Source: Amanita rubescens (lineage: Eukaryota; Basidiomycota; Agaricomycetes; Agaricales; Amanitaceae). From it: 64,000 nucleotides of DNA. Position 1 is the first letter of the stretch, and every line of letters starts with the position of its first letter. The DNA is taken from the NCBI GenBank assembly GCA_015039365.1, contig WION01000003.1, positions 372,001 to 436,000 of the forward strand. Reading direction: 5' to 3'. Made by a program: the position numbers and the translations under genes. This document shows, piece by piece, positions 1 through 13,027 of the stretch. A model generated the notes under the pieces. The model saw only the letters and a list, made by a program, of their open reading frames with translations, was not told the origin of the DNA and searched no databases.

Positions 1-2890
1 GTAAGTGTCACCAGTTCGCCATCTAGCTGCGGAGGTGTAGAGAAAACGTCAACAGGCGCATCCTGGGTTGTGAGTGCAGCAAGGCTTTCAATGACTACTA
101 AAATGTTAAATATTCGCTGCTGGTGCGCGAGCTAAAAAAAGCTCACCTTCTTCTTCTGTAACGCTTTGCATCGATGGCAGCGAAACCTCTTGGACATCTT
201 CATCAGAAACAGTGTGAAATGCAAGGTCGGCAAACTGTGCACGATTCGCCCTATAAACTCGTTATTATCACGTCATTCGTTAATACAGATTCTTCCACCA
301 ACCATAGATATATCCCAACGCTATCCACGTGTGCAGTGGCCAGAAAGTCACCAGTCGGCGAGAATGAGATGCTTGTAGCGACGCTCGTTGTCCGAAACAC
401 ATCTATCAAGCGCCCGGTTGGGATGTCGAACGTCCTAATGATTGAATCAAGGGATGACGTTATCAACCATCTCGAATCCGAAGAGAACGCCTAATCAAGC
501 TGGTCAGAATGGTTCGGCTTGTGACGCACCAAACTTACTATGTCAAGAACACGACTTCGAAATCCACCAAATTCCCGTACTATCCTTCTGGTCTCGATAT
601 CAATGATTCTGACGACCATGTCATCGCATACAACTGCCAAGAGTCCATTATCGCGATGTAAAGTCAACGACACAGCCGCGGAAGGTAACACAAGAGTTTG
701 CTCTAGTTTTGTTGTTTGGAAATCGAAGAACTTTGAAGGTCCATAATTAGCATGTTTTAAACAGATATATGGAAGACATACGTTAACCGTGCCATCTAAA
801 GTGCTGGCAATTAAAATTCTGTTCAAGGCATCCGTCACAAGACCTGTGATACACCGCTCCCTCTTTTTGCTTCCAGAGCTAAACGCACTGGCCGCACCAG
901 GCGGGCAGGGGCCCACGTCGTAATTCTTCCGTTTCAACCCAGATTGCATGTTCCACATGTATATTGAGCCAGTCGAGGAGCCTGCAACGCCAAAGTTGCC
1001 GCATGCTGTGATGCAGACCGACTATAGAGCAAAACTTCAGCGGGCTATACACTTAAAAGTTAACGTTTCTCCGACCTTGACAGATCCCAGCGGAACACGC
1101 TCCTTCCCCTTGCCTTTGATACCATCGGTAAAACCAAATGTGTGTTTACCGAGACGTTTGTTAAGAAGTGACCATGTCCGAGCAAATGTTTCGTCAGTAT
1201 GCGCAGTTAGAATATCGTCCCAATCTTTCGACCTGGTAGATGAATAAGAGATGGCGGAAATGGAAGGGAACTTGAGAGATGCCACGGGTATCGATAAAGA
1301 GGTAGCTTTTTTGGCTAGAGAGCCTTGATATCTGTGTTAGACGTTGACACTTTGGATTTGAGGACGCATACCTTGTGACAATTCAAATGACCGAGAATCC
1401 CTTACAACCGACGTGCAACGTAGACTACGGTCTCTAGAAGTTGTCAACAATTGCTTTCCATCGTCTCCATAGTATCGGATAAGGTGAGGAGGCGCATGGT
1501 GACCAGAGCGGTACTTCAATAACCTAGGTATGGCCGTCGGGGATTCGAAAAACCATTGCTATTGATCGCTTGAGTGAAATAATAAATCGAAGTGCTTAAG
1601 GACAGACCTTGACACTATTGTCTTCGCCTGAACTAATGATGACAGGTTGCCCTGGAATCCACTCAATAGAGCTTATGGCCCCATCGTGAGCTCCACGAAT
1701 CATGTGAAGGAGGCGGCCACCCTCGTTTAAATCCCATATCGCAATGTGCCCAGCAGAAGAAGCGGATGCTAATATGGGTTGTCCATCTGTAACAGTATAA
1801 CTTTAAAGACTTTAATCGCACACGTGAGCGCTTCACATACCACTCCGGAAGCCAAGGGCACGAACGCTGCCACCTTCCATAAACATTCGAATTAACTTCT
1901 CGTCGGCTCGTACGTCATATATAACGATGTTGCCAGAAGCAAAACCAATCCCAACGACATCTATAGCGGGCGACTGGCTTAATGCCGTTACAGCAGAACC
2001 AGGATCGTGCGCTGAAGGTAGCGAGAGCAACTTTGATGCCTGGAATTTGTATATACAAGTTCTGCGAGAGAATCAAAAAAAGACGTTCAAAGATTATGCG
2101 TGCACTCACTCCGACCGAATATTCCATAATTGTAGATTTCCTTGGCTACTCGAGACAAGAACCTTATTGACGTAGGTTGCTGGGTGTAGGATAGCTGCTG
2201 CGGTAAAACCAGGGTCGAACTCTATAGACGAATCTAAATCTGTACTCATTCGGTCAGCTCGTCAGATGAAATACGTAGAATGACATTAAGGTACCTCCTG
2301 TTGTCGTATTCCATGCAAATAAGCGACTACCATCATCTGTCAAGGCAAGAATTTGTGCGCCAAAAATAATCATAGATGACAATATTTTTTTCAGTGGGTT
2401 TGTGATACGCAAAACCTTTCATTACTGAGCCAGGAGACTTAAATTTATCAAATAACGTACTTCTTTTCCCCTGATATATTTTATGGCGTGAGGGCCTGCA
2501 ACAGTCCACACAGCATCACCATCCATCGCGAGACATGATATTGGCTCCGGCGCATCCGGACCTACGAAGCTTGTTGACAAGGCGTTGATATGCGCGCCTC
2601 AACAGGGAGACCTGCTTACCGACAAATAATAATGTCATTTTACTCCCTTCCCATAATGCCCATGACCTCCCTAGGCAGGTTAAAACGTGGATTCGCGGGC
2701 CGTCTGTTGCAGCCTTGTGGGACCGCGCTTGCAATACGAATGGTACGTGATTTGTTACAAGCCCAAGGGCACGGAAAGGGACGAATAGCCGAGGTTCTTT
2801 GGGCGCTTTCGCTGATTGTGGGTGGGCTTCTTGTCTCTGCCTTTTTCGCGGTGGGGCTTGTACTCTTTCTTCAGTTTCTGTGACCACCAT
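1..2890 (-). CDS. UTP21: U3 snoRNP protein Utp21 (WDR36), 3' end outside window
   Basis: Subunit of the UTP-B part of the small-subunit processome, needed for 18S pre-rRNA processing in the nucleolus. Translation starts at the ATG at 2888-2890 with a basic nuclear-signal-like stretch (PPRKRQRQE), then the family N-terminus (RLFVPFRALGLVTNHVPFVL, then RIHVLTCLGRSWALWEGSKM). WD40 blades follow through many short exons (IVIYDVRADEKLIRMF, HIAIWDLNEGGRLLHMI, SIYMWNMQSG, RIIDIETRRIVREFGG, IRTFDIPTGRLIDVF). The piece near 250-466 (FSPTGDFLATAHVDSVGIYLW) is the last blade before the Utp21 C-terminal domain, which lies beyond base 1. The splices I checked keep frame. Assignment rests on family resemblance across the whole length. 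Confidence 0.9.
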
Positions 2891-3355
2891 TTTCAGCCGG
2901 AGACACCGTAGACCTTTTTTTTCTTGATTCGGGAGTCTAATTTAAATCAGCAAGAAAATCGACGATGATGTCCGAGGACACGTGAGATATTTCTGGTTCG
3001 GAACACGGACCGGTCCAAGGCCAACCGGAATTCCGGACCGTATGTAGCGATACTCCTATAGAGACGGATTCAGGCTCACAGTGGAAAACCCTGGATACGT
3101 TGAAGCCATAAGCAATCGCCAGCAGTCTAAGAAGATTCTATCAAACGTAACAGGACCAGAAAAGGATTAGTTTATCCTTCTATCGCCGACTCGTTTGCGA
3201 GTCACGGTAATACACCCTCTTATGTATACCCCATGGCTCGTCATGTGTCGAATGTTCCGGAATTAAAATGAACAAAGAAATCAAATTCACACATCGGATA
3301 ACAAAATCGTCTGGTATAGTGGTACACCCCAGCACAACCCAAAAAATGAAAATGC
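2891..3355. other. Intergenic region between UTP21 and GMF genes
   Basis: Contains the 5' flank of UTP21 and the 3' flank of the GMF gene, both on the minus strand. I see no ORF, tRNA box pair or repeat here. A short palindrome around 3028-3039 (CCGGAATTCCGG) is the only local structure and is probably chance. Confidence 0.5.
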
Positions 3356-3941
3356 CTAACGGAATGACTTGAGAGTGTCGTCGATAACTTCGGATGTCAA
3401 ATAATCAGGACCTTCGCGAAATTCGATGACCCTCATAACATCGGCCTGCGCTACTCAGATATAGAGCTCATTGCGAAGTGAAACTGACTCACCGCGTTTT
3501 GAAACCCGAGGAGGGCACTGGCATGCAATGTCATCATGCCAATTTCGCAGGAAGGGACCCAATTGAGTAAAACTATTGGGTAAGACTTCCTACCATCCGC
3601 GTAAGACACGGGTCGTGAAAGCAGGATAAACCGAGGAGCATTCTCGGGAAGTTCTAAGATGCATATATTCAGTAGAGGTCGAATCATAATATAGAGTGCG
3701 TCTCCACCTTTTGCGAGGTCTTCGATAGTAGTGTCGTCGTGTTTTTCCTCCAACTCCATGACCAGTCGGTTTCTATTGATTTTGACGACGAGCGCCGAGG
3801 TTGCTTCTCCGCGCTTGGACAACCGAAAGTCGCGAATAGCGGCTTTAAGAGATTGAGGTATGTCTACTGTTCCTGACTGGCGTCAATGGATTTGGGTCAG
3901 AACCGAGCTTTAACTCCAATGTTGAAACTGACCACAGGCAT
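3356..3941 (-). CDS. gmf1: Glia maturation factor homologue (ADF-H domain)
   Basis: Small ADF/cofilin-fold protein that binds Arp2/3 and debranches actin filaments. The spliced protein reads IPQSLKAAIRDFRLSKRG, then KINRNRLVMELEEKHDD, then ELPENAPRFILLSRPV, YADGRKSYPIVLLNWVP and, in the last exon (3356 to about 3437), ADVMRVIEFREGPDYLTSEV ending DDTLKSFR. An intron inside the gene (acceptor near 3655) removes an in-frame insert and restores the family spacing. The start at 3939-3941 needs a very short 38 bp first intron (3877-3914), so the first nine residues are less certain. No frame breaks. Head to head with the MFS gene at 4050. Confidence 0.85.
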
Positions 3942-4049
3942 GATCGATGAACCAAGGAAGGAGAGATAAGATAAATTTCCCAAAACCGCGACACCCATTT
4001 TCATCACTTATGTGACTCCTAACCATGCTTGCCCCTTGACACTCTTCCA

Positions 4050-6426
4050 ATGCCAACATCAACGCCAGCACTCCCCGGCTCCGTATCTCCACATCCCACG
4101 CCTGTCAACGAAGAAAGAATAGTCTCGGGTGACCCAGGCCGCTCGTCACATCCAGATATCCGTAACCCTACCGACATCCGACCCACCAGCCACGTCGCAT
4201 GGTGGAGGAAGCCAGTCCCCTTGGTGGTATGATACATTGAACTATTTCTTTGTATTCTGCTTCATTGCAACTTGATGTAGGTTACTTGGTATCATGCCTT
4301 TCGCCGCAATGGCCATGTCAGCGACGTTAGCGCCTCGGGTGGAAGTTTATACCACGCTCGCGTGCAGAGTTCACAGACCGGATATATATGACCAAGATTT
4401 CTCGGGAACTGCGGCTAATCGCGCCGTATCCTAGAATCAGTCCCCTCGTATTACGTTTCAAGTAGCGTTCTAGGCATCCACAACTTTGGGACACGTGGAT
4501 TGAAGTTTAATGGACTGGTTGAAGGGAAGCGCTGTGCATCCGACCCCGTAGGTCCAAGCGGCCGTTGCAAAATTAACAGCTGGTAAGTGTTAGATACCAT
4601 TCAGGGTTCAAAGCGCAAAGAATATTTGTCTGTTGCTCATGATATCCGCGGCTAACAATAAGACTTCAGTCATCGCCACATCCACCGGCATTTTAAGTAG
4701 TCTTACAGGTGCATGGTGGGGCGCTGTGAGTCGAAAAACACTACCTGGAACATTCTGGCCTGTGACGAGGGGGGCAGTTTTCTGATAGGAATGGCCGCAC
4801 AAAGATCTTGGGAATCACCGTCGTTGGGGCTCTCCTAACGGACCTCAACTTCATCCTTGTCACCACTTTTTCCGATAAGCTCCCTGTTTGCTATTGGTTT
4901 CTGGTTGTAGGACCTTTGATTGAGGGCTTGCTTGGTGGTATGGCCTCCAAAGATACTAGCACGTATACTGTGTCTGAGTGTGATTCAGGATTGGCTAGTG
5001 GCACTGCAGCGAATCATGCCTATATCGCGGATACCACGACAGAGAAAACTCGGTAAGCGGTATATTCCTGATCGTACATAGCTTCATCTTCAGTACCAGC
5101 TCGCGGTTCTTCTCTCTGAACTTGGGTCTAATTTTTATCGGATTTGCGCTTGGTCCAGCCATCGGAGGCTTACTTCTAAGGACCACGGGTCAAGTTCTTT
5201 CTGTTTTCTTCCTGGCTGCTGCTATACATACGGCATATGTCTTATTCGCCTGGTTCGTTATACCAGAGCCTCTAACAGCAGAACAGATGCAGAATTCTAT
5301 GAAGAAACATGAAGAACGTCTTCACGAGTCGCAACACGGTCATGATCAACATCAGTGTTGTAACATACATAAAGAGGATCTTTCAATTTTTGAGTCCCTT
5401 GACTATTTTCATACCGTCAAGGAAGGCCAGGACCGGCAAAGACTGGAATTTGACTCTTATAGCTCTCTCATATGGGCTTATATATTTAATATTGGTACGA
5501 TGCTTGTCGTCAGTGCTCATGAAAACCAACGCACCCTCTAGGCGAACAGTAATTATGCATTACAATACATGGCCGGTTCTTTTGGTTGGAGCTCTGAGAC
5601 TGTGAGTACAGTTGTTTTCACCGTGAATTTAAGTCTGAATCCCATTCCAGATAGGCTATTACATCAGCCTCATGGGGATCGTCCGAGCCGTCCAGTTGAT
5701 GGTGGTTGTCCCAGGCATGGTTTACAACCGAATATACCTTGGCCGGTTTTTGACGCTCGTGTCCTAGTATTGATCAGGTATTTCAAACCTGAGCCGCGTG
5801 TCGCGCTGGAGGTACCTCCCGAAGAAGAGCCCCTTCTTTCTGCCGCAAGTTTGAACTCAAACGTAGTGCAGAAGGAACTACATTCGCTATCATTTGATAT
5901 GATTCTTGCGCGGGTATCCATGGCCATAGAAATCGTTGCATATGGCGCGATGGGTTTATCTAGCAGCGGACTTCCATTCGTGATATCCAGCCTATTTCTG
6001 TGGTTTGGAAGTGCCGTCAATCCCGCCGTCCAAAGCGTGGCTTTGGCTATATACACAAGGAACGGCGGGACAGAATCTGGACGACTATTTGGCGCACTGA
6101 GTGTGGTGCAGGCGCTTTGGTCAGTGTTTAATTATGCTGGAGTGCGGAGACTTACGCGTTGCATACTTAGCTCCCAAATGATAGGGCCAACTCTATTTGG
6201 CTTCGTCTATGCGAGCACTGTTGCATGGTTTCCGCAAGGCATCTTCTTCATTTCGGCGATCAGCCTTCTTATTGCTCTCCTTTGCTTATGCTTGATGCGA
6301 TTGGATGTACATGGAGGGAGCAGTGGAATCTCAGACATTGGTGACGATAATGAAGAATTGAATGGAGGTTCGAGGGAAGAAGCACTGTTGATACCGCAGA
6401 TTAGAATTACTGCCGCTGAAGATTAG
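4050..6426 (+). CDS. MFS transporter, interrupted by about five frameshifts
   Basis: Membrane transporter of the fungal tetracycline-resistance/ZIFL-like MFS group; substrate unknown. Recognisable parts in order: WWRKP motif (about 4200), PFAAMAMSATLAPRVEVY (4293-4347), CASDPV/VQAAVAKLTA (4534-4577), motif A GAFSDRNGRTKILGI (about 4780), SRFFSLNLGLIFIGFALGP (5100-5160), DWNLTLIALSYGL, YALQYMAGSFGWSSET with an intron before IGYYISLMGIVRAVQ, RYFKPEP, and the C-terminal helices to 6426. Introns splice cleanly (for example 5594 to about 5650, and 6122 to about 6171), but the frame must shift at 4217-4220 (a CCCC run), near 4435, at 4551, at 5385-5400 and near 5765. Either a decaying gene or poor sequence; the number of shifts is higher than in any neighbour. 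Confidence 0.75.
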
Positions 6427-6530
6427 ATTCATGTAGTAGGCCTGTTGTGTGTACTTTTTTATGTATTAGAGGTAAAATGGTCACTTGCGGACGCTGGGTA
6501 GTTCGCATATGAAGTGCAAGGGAAAGGACG

Positions 6531-6595
6531 AAAATAAATATTGAGACCCGTAGGTCTACCACTCCGGAAAAGCGTGTCATCCTTGTGCAGGGGCC

Positions 6596-6626
<31 letters not shown>

Positions 6627-6650
6627 TTCGTATGTCACCCCGAAGGGGAC
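6531..6650 (-). ncRNA. U6: U6 spliceosomal snRNA
   Basis: Read on the minus strand, the 5' end forms a stem capped by TTCG (6633-6650). It is followed by the invariant U6 core: the ACAGAGA box in GGAACGATACAGAGAAG, then ATTAGCATGGCCCCTGC with the AGC triad, then AAGGATGACACG. The 3' part differs from animal U6: a TTTT, then a five-pair hairpin with a TACG loop (AGACC/GGTCT, 6543-6556), and the run TATTTATTTT whose final T-tract (6531-6534) is the likely RNA polymerase III stop. U6 pairs with U4 and U2 and forms the catalytic centre of the spliceosome, consistent with the intron-dense genes around it. The 3' end is inferred. Confidence 0.93.
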
Positions 6651-6823
6651 ATCTATATTACCTGCCATTTTTGGTGACAACCACAGAGTTTTGTATTTTG
6701 GTCAGTCGGCAGGGTCCATTGTATAATACACTTTACGTAAGTAGAACACTCTCGAGATTGTACACTCACGCGCTCAGCGCTCACGAGTCACAATTGCAAG
6801 TTACTAACGTTTACATTGAATGG

Positions 6824-8312
6824 CTACGAATAATGGTCCATTATTCCTGCCAACACCCAACAGTTTCCAGCTACATACACCAAACTTCTGATCCACAGCC
6901 CATAGAACACATTTTCACCCAAAAATTCGAGTTTGTAAGCCTCAGCAAGCCACAGGGCTTGCGTGCCTGCCCAGACGATACCATACGCGAAGGCACGCTT
7001 AATGGATATTGACTGTAGTCGCGGTAGGAGAAGCGGTAGAAATAGAAGGTACCATAGAAAGTACTGCGTGACCGTTAGTGGAATGTAGCAGAGCTAGTTG
7101 GGAAACATACTTGAGAAGTGCAGACTTTATTGAAAAGAACGAAGACGACGGTCTGAACGAACCACGCGAACACTAGGTCTTCTTTCCTTCGACCGAACAC
7201 GATTCCTGTACCTAATGCTAGCGACATTTGCGGCACGAAGCTCGCCAGCGGTGAGTGAATCAGGTGGCCTATCCATGGAATGCCTTGATGGTTGGGCAGG
7301 GACACCGACTCAATAGACGGGTAAGTGAGATAGGTGAGGTAGAAATATGGCGAGAAATTATGTCGGTGATCTAGCCGATGAACGTGGTAGATATATGATT
7401 CGTGGACGAAGGGATAACCCCACCTTGTTCTTGTCAGTAATCACCATGCTAGCCAAGTGAGAGAGAGCTCTTACACAATGTAACAACCAAAACCGAGTAG
7501 CAAGAAGGTGCCTGCACTTACTGCGGCAAACCTCACGTTTCTCCAGCTGAACATGGACATTACAATGCGCGTAACATTAAACTCCTTTGCGTTCGCTGAT
7601 GCTACTGATAACGCTCAAGCAGCTCGCCGCATATATGACTGGATATATCTTCCAATGCGTGCTTATTCCAAGAAAAATCGCCGCGAGGTTCCATTTGTCA
7701 CGAAGCGCAAAGTCCAAGGTAAGTAGAACAAGGAGCGAGAGGACAGATTCGGATGATCCACGCGTAGAGATCGAAAATACGAGTGGGTTAAGGAGATATA
7801 CGGAGGAGAAAATGGTTGCCAAAGTTTCTGCGCGTGATGTAGCACTGTCTTTTTCTTCTTTTTGGTCCTTGACGAGAAATCGCAACTGACTGCAAGAGGA
7901 GCTTATAAATGATGACACCGTTGACGATGTCGCACGCGGCAAAAAGGAATTTGCCAAAGGACGGGTGCAACCATTCATTAGGAGTGAGGATTAGGGCAAG
8001 GAGTGGGGTATATCTGTACGTTTCCCTCGTATACGGGCTGGGCGAACATCTGATAAAGGGCTATTCCTTGAGATGATTCTGCACTCACTCTCCGAGTGTA
8101 ATATTGAAGCCTAGGACGCGGTTCAAGGGGCCCCTGGCGCGATTGTCGATGGTTGGGTGCAACAGGAACCGAGCCGCATCACTGAAGACACGGTAATCCA
8201 CGTCTGTATATTTCATGAGAGACCTTGCATCGTGCCATTCGCTGTAGATAATAAGGATGCATCTTAGCAGAGCTGAAACAAAGAGGACATTGTGGAATGA
8301 AAAACGCGTCAT
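6824..8312 (-). CDS. GPI14: GPI mannosyltransferase 1 (PIG-M / Gpi14), one frameshift
   Basis: ER enzyme that adds the first mannose to the GPI-anchor precursor using dolichol-phosphate mannose. The start (8310-8312) leads into a hydrophobic signal-anchor ([18 protein letters not shown]) and then the lumenal catalytic DxD in [16 protein letters not shown]. Next come [99 protein letters not shown] and the C-terminal helices ending GIMDHYS at 6824. Introns lie near 8050-8094, 7390-7500 and 7060-7110. The frame must shift by one base between 7871 and 7900 (after IIYKLLL), with no usable intron there, so a sequence error is likely. Confidence 0.88.
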
Positions 8313-8472
8313 GCAAGGCGTTGATCACGCAAACATGTCCAATCTCATGGAATTGGAAAATGTACGTATACGTATATAACACCATAACTAAGAACTACGA
8401 GACCAAGTATGCGATCGTAAGTTAGGAACGTTTCCCTGAAAGAGATCCACATCGCCCAAAATGCGGTCCATA

Positions 8473-9407
<935 letters not shown>

Positions 9408-9791
9408 AGGAACAGAAAAGCGGGTATGACGACCAACGTGGAACTTGCCCACCAAGTAGAGTGTTACTGTCACACACACACACACAGCGTCACACATTAA
9501 TTTCCGGCTCGTCTGGCATTACTGAATATACGACCTTAGATATGTAGGAAAGGACTGACGCTCATGCCATCATCGTATCGATGACGTGAGCTCTATAACC
9601 TGGCCTTCTTCCTCTACGCTGAACCGAATCGCCGCGCCCAACGTGGATACTTTCGTGGGCTGGTACTGTCTAAAAGGTCGCGTCAAACGAAAAAAATGCG
9701 CAGGGCTGCGCTTTATTACTCGTCTTGTTTACAATTGCTTGCACCGCACGTGACCATGAACGAATAGTGAACGCGCTCCTTCGCGGACGGC
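9408..9791. promoter_or_regulatory. Divergent promoter region of SAR1 and SRP receptor beta, with CA repeat
   Basis: About 384 bp separates the two start codons. It holds a perfect (CA)8 microsatellite at 9471-9486, which falls in the SAR1 5' flank. No clear TATA box was identified. No coding potential is supported here. Confidence 0.5.
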
Positions 9792-10789
9792 ATGGAGAGC
9801 GTTCAACAGCCTCCAGATGTCGCGCCAATTGTCGCTGGCTTGACGGCGCAAACTCTCGTACTTACTTCGCTTCTCGCTGCTGGTCTTCTGCTAGCCAGTT
9901 CGTCTTTTACGTCGCCATGTGGTCACAGGCTAACGTGTCATAGTCTTCTTCCTCTTTAGCACCAGAAAATCATCAAAGCAAGGTGATACGTTACTCATCG
10001 TAGGACCATCAGGTGCAGGGAAGACGGCGATTTGGTCCTCGGTTAGTCACATCTTGATTACCGTTCCGACAGCAAGCTGGATTATGTTCAGTTAGCGTAT
10101 GGCGAAACACCACTAACTCACACTTCGCTCCAACCGAATGCTGCCGTGTATTCTTTCCCGCAGTCGAAGAAGACGCTACAACTGGTTGATATCCCAGGAC
10201 ATCCCTAGGTTAAGGGACCAGTTCCAGAATCATATAACAAATGCAAAGGCTGTTGCCTTTGTCGTGGATGCAAACTCTATCTCAAGAAATGGTGCTGCTA
10301 TTGCGGAGTTAGTCAACTCAACGTCACCTTTATCCGATTAATCCGTTGATGCTTCAATTCCCGTCTAGACACCTTCATCACGTCTTACACGCGATAACCT
10401 CATTACCCCCATCCCATTCGCCCCCCCTCCTCATCTTAGCGCACAAAGTGGATCTCTTGAGAACTCTTTCCACGACCCCGGATAGTGCGCCCAACCTTGC
10501 CATCACACGAGTCAAGACTATTCTCGAACGTGAACTAGAAAAGCGACGAGTGTCGCAGTCTAATAGCATTGGCATCGAGGGACTCGGCGAAGAAGGCGCG
10601 GGAACCGAACTCGGAGGCCTGGATTGCAACGGAGGCGCCGGAATTACATTCAAGTTTGACGACTGGGAAGGCGGTGATGTTACTTTCTTCGCGACTTGGC
10701 TTCAAATACAAGCCTCAGCATCCGAGAAGAAGGATGGCCTCACTCCTTTCACGGACTGGCTGGAAGGGCTTTGTAATAATATTCGATAG
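9792..10789 (+). CDS. SRP102: Signal recognition particle receptor subunit beta, one frameshift
   Basis: ER membrane GTPase that anchors the SRP receptor alpha subunit during co-translational targeting. Exon 1 encodes an N-terminal membrane helix (TLVLTSLLAAGLLLASSSF). Exon 2 carries the P-loop GPSGAGKT, exon 3 the G3 motif LVDIPGH, and the last exon (about 10371-10789) the G4 region LLILAHKVDLL and a C-terminal helix ending WLEGLCNNIR. Introns run about 9912-9960, 10039-10090 and 10310-10370. Just after DIPGHP the frame runs into TAG at 10207; dropping one base (10203-10207) gives RLRDQFQNHITNAKAVAFVV, which fits the family. The shift is therefore probably a base-calling error. Confidence 0.82.
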
Positions 10790-11476
10790 ACATTTCATGT
10801 TTTCTGAACGTACCCACTGATTAATGAACTATATCTTAAGGACCCGATTTACAAAGACGTCGTTGCGTTATACCAGTTCCGACAGATGTCTACAGCCCAT
10901 TAGGCGGGGCCCCTCAACTTCCCGACGACAAGTGACTCGGTTATTTTTGGTAAGATCATACTGAAAGGTATTTATTATTTTAAGTCGACCTCGCAGAGTA
11001 GGCTACACAGGAGTCTGAACTTTCGGGCCCTCTGATGACCTGGATAATATTTCGAACGAGGACCTCGAAATCATGGTTTTCCGTTATGGTTTGCCGAACG
11101 CTCGATCGAACAAGAAATTTAGACTTTTTATCGACTTGTTATACGCCATAGTCACAGGAGCCCGTGTCCCACACCGGTCATGTCAATGAGATAATGGAGG
11201 GCATCGTGCCCGTTTTTCCAACTTTGCAGCGCACATTCTCTCAAGCCACTCCACATCGCGTGGTTTCTCGGTGAGTAATTCTCATCTCTACAGTTCAGCA
11301 CTAACGACCAATGATCAAATCATTCACCATGCCCTAAGCTTCGTGAATACTTATGCGACTCTCTGGCTGAGTATTCCTACCGCCAGGTGATCGGCGATAT
11401 ACTAATAGGGGCGTTGTGACATATATAATCTTACATCTGCGTGACGAATGGTGAAACCTTTGTTTCAAAACTACAA
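10790..11476. other. Long intergenic stretch upstream of DUF4419 copy 1
   Basis: Nearly 700 bp without a supportable gene. The last 60 bp or so (from about 11416) belong to the duplicated unit, because the tract around CTGCGTGACGAA recurs upstream of copy 2 near 12980. I recognise nothing else here. Confidence 0.5.
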
Positions 11477-12731
11477 ATGGAATCCAATACATCCAACCAA
11501 GTAAGCTGTGCAGCTAGCATCATTTTTTGGGTGAACTGACGAGTTGCTCCAGGTTGAACTGAACACGGGCTTCGTGGCCGAAGGTTCTGTAACCTTCTTT
11601 CCCGCATCCCATCCGGCAGTACCTTTTGATCCCTCTGCTGGCCTAAAAAGTGTGCCAAACGAGGACCCTGCGCTGACAATCTTTCGTCGTATATACCCGA
11701 CATTCAAGCGCAAGAAACAACCAACTGAGCTTCTCCAAACATCGGTGCCTCGAAACACCAGTTTCTTAGACGATGTTATTCCCAGAAGTAATGGATTCGT
11801 TCACACCGTGATCGACGCATACAATACGCATCGGGCACTTATCATCAGGCCAGATGACGTTTGGCTGGCTATCCTTGTCCAGTTCAACTTCTTTGTGAAT
11901 GGAAATGCAGAGCTCCTGCGGAAGAACTTCGTTAGCCATGAAGAGAAAGAGAAGTTAACCGTTACGGCCGTCGGAACCCGCCATTCGGTCGACTTCGCCG
12001 CCTTATGCCGACAAATGACGCTGTTAATGGAGAGCAAGGATTGTCGATCCCGACCTTCGTGAATGGATCATGCCTACCTTTTCCACCACTAGTGCGACAG
12101 ATAGAACAATCTATGCCATGGTTATGATGGCCTCCATGAAGGCCTATTTTTCGTACAAGTGTTGTCTCTATTGTGGCATTCCTCGGGTCACGTTAGAAGG
12201 AACCAAGAAGGACTGGGAAGCGATAGCGAGCAGGCTGGAGAAACTGGAGGACTACGGCGAAGATGCCAAGTCGTGGTATCGTGTTCTTCGGCCAGTTATT
12301 TCCAGGTTCGTCAGTGCGTACGATGACCCAAATAGTCCAGAGCTTCCAGAACTTCTGGAGACAAAGTTGCCCATTACGAGGGTGGAGGAAGTGGCCCTAC
12401 TTACCTCTCCGGATGGATTACAGCCTTTTGCTTCTTTACCGAAAAAGGGTCGCTAGTCGCGCAGCTCACGGGCAAGCAACTTGTGTTGGACGGCGTGTCT
12501 TATCCAAAGATCGACAGCCAGGACGTTCCTGTTGGATTCGCCGAAGTGGATGTTGAACTGGACGACAATGGGGAAAAATTCGAGACCATGATTATCGCCG
12601 GTTCCATTGGGTCACAGATCTGCATGAGCACAAGTTCCGTTCGGGATGCAATCAGGCCACTACCTGCTTGGTGGTATATGATTATGGAGGATGTTACACC
12701 CGACAAAATGTTCCCTCACGATGAATTTTGA
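11477..12731 (+). pseudogene. DUF4419 protein, copy 1, frame-broken
   Basis: Same structure as copy 2: an eight-codon first exon (start 11477-11479), an intron at 11501-11552, then a long exon. Compared with copy 2 it has one extra base near 12037-12040 (AGCAAGGATTG against ACGAAGATTG) and two extra bases between 12345 and 12361. The stretch between them is therefore read in another frame and the original frame returns afterwards. A five-codon segment after the first intron is also missing (VELNTG against VVSADKLNTG). The C-terminal third (VLDGVSYPKIDSQDVPVGFA) is intact. Either a recent pseudogene or an intact paralogue hit by sequencing indels; copy 2 nearby has none. Confidence 0.7.
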
Positions 12732-12942
12732 AGAGAAGCTGTAGCATCAGTACGTGCCATTTACCTGAGTACTACTTAGTAGTATATGATGTTCGAATTT
12801 TCCCGTGCCCAAATACTTTGAACGTTACTGATTTCGCCACACTGCCCACTGCGGCGGCCATCACTCTTGTTCATATTCACGCTTTTTTGCATCGTAAATG
12901 TTCTGCCTCGGACTGACTGCCTCCCGAAGGTCCAGGCGTACT
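12732..12942 (+). pseudogene. Relic of the oxidase gene 5' end (signal-peptide region)
   Basis: The stretch around 12833-12935 matches the start of the oxidase gene at 14371-14485: shared runs include TTCGCCACACTGCC, GGCCATCACTC, TTCATATTCACGC and GCATCGTAAATGTTCTGCC. The start codon present at 14401 is missing here, and the match stops soon after CCCGAAGGTCC. It is a dead fragment left by the tandem duplication, not a gene of its own. Confidence 0.75.
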
Positions 12943-13027
12943 ATGTGACATAATCTTCCATTCTGAGTCCATGACGGCTGCGTGACGAACGGTTAAGCCC
13001 TAGACCTGTCTACTGGGCTTCACAACG

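Noticed and set aside
3028..3039. Perfect palindrome CCGGAATTCCGG as a possible operator
   Set aside because: Single 12 bp palindrome with no repeat or promoter context; expected by chance in 64 kb.
10203..10207. Programmed ribosomal frameshift in the SRP receptor beta gene
   Set aside because: No slippery site or downstream structure was seen, and similar one-base shifts occur in many unrelated genes here, so error is simpler.
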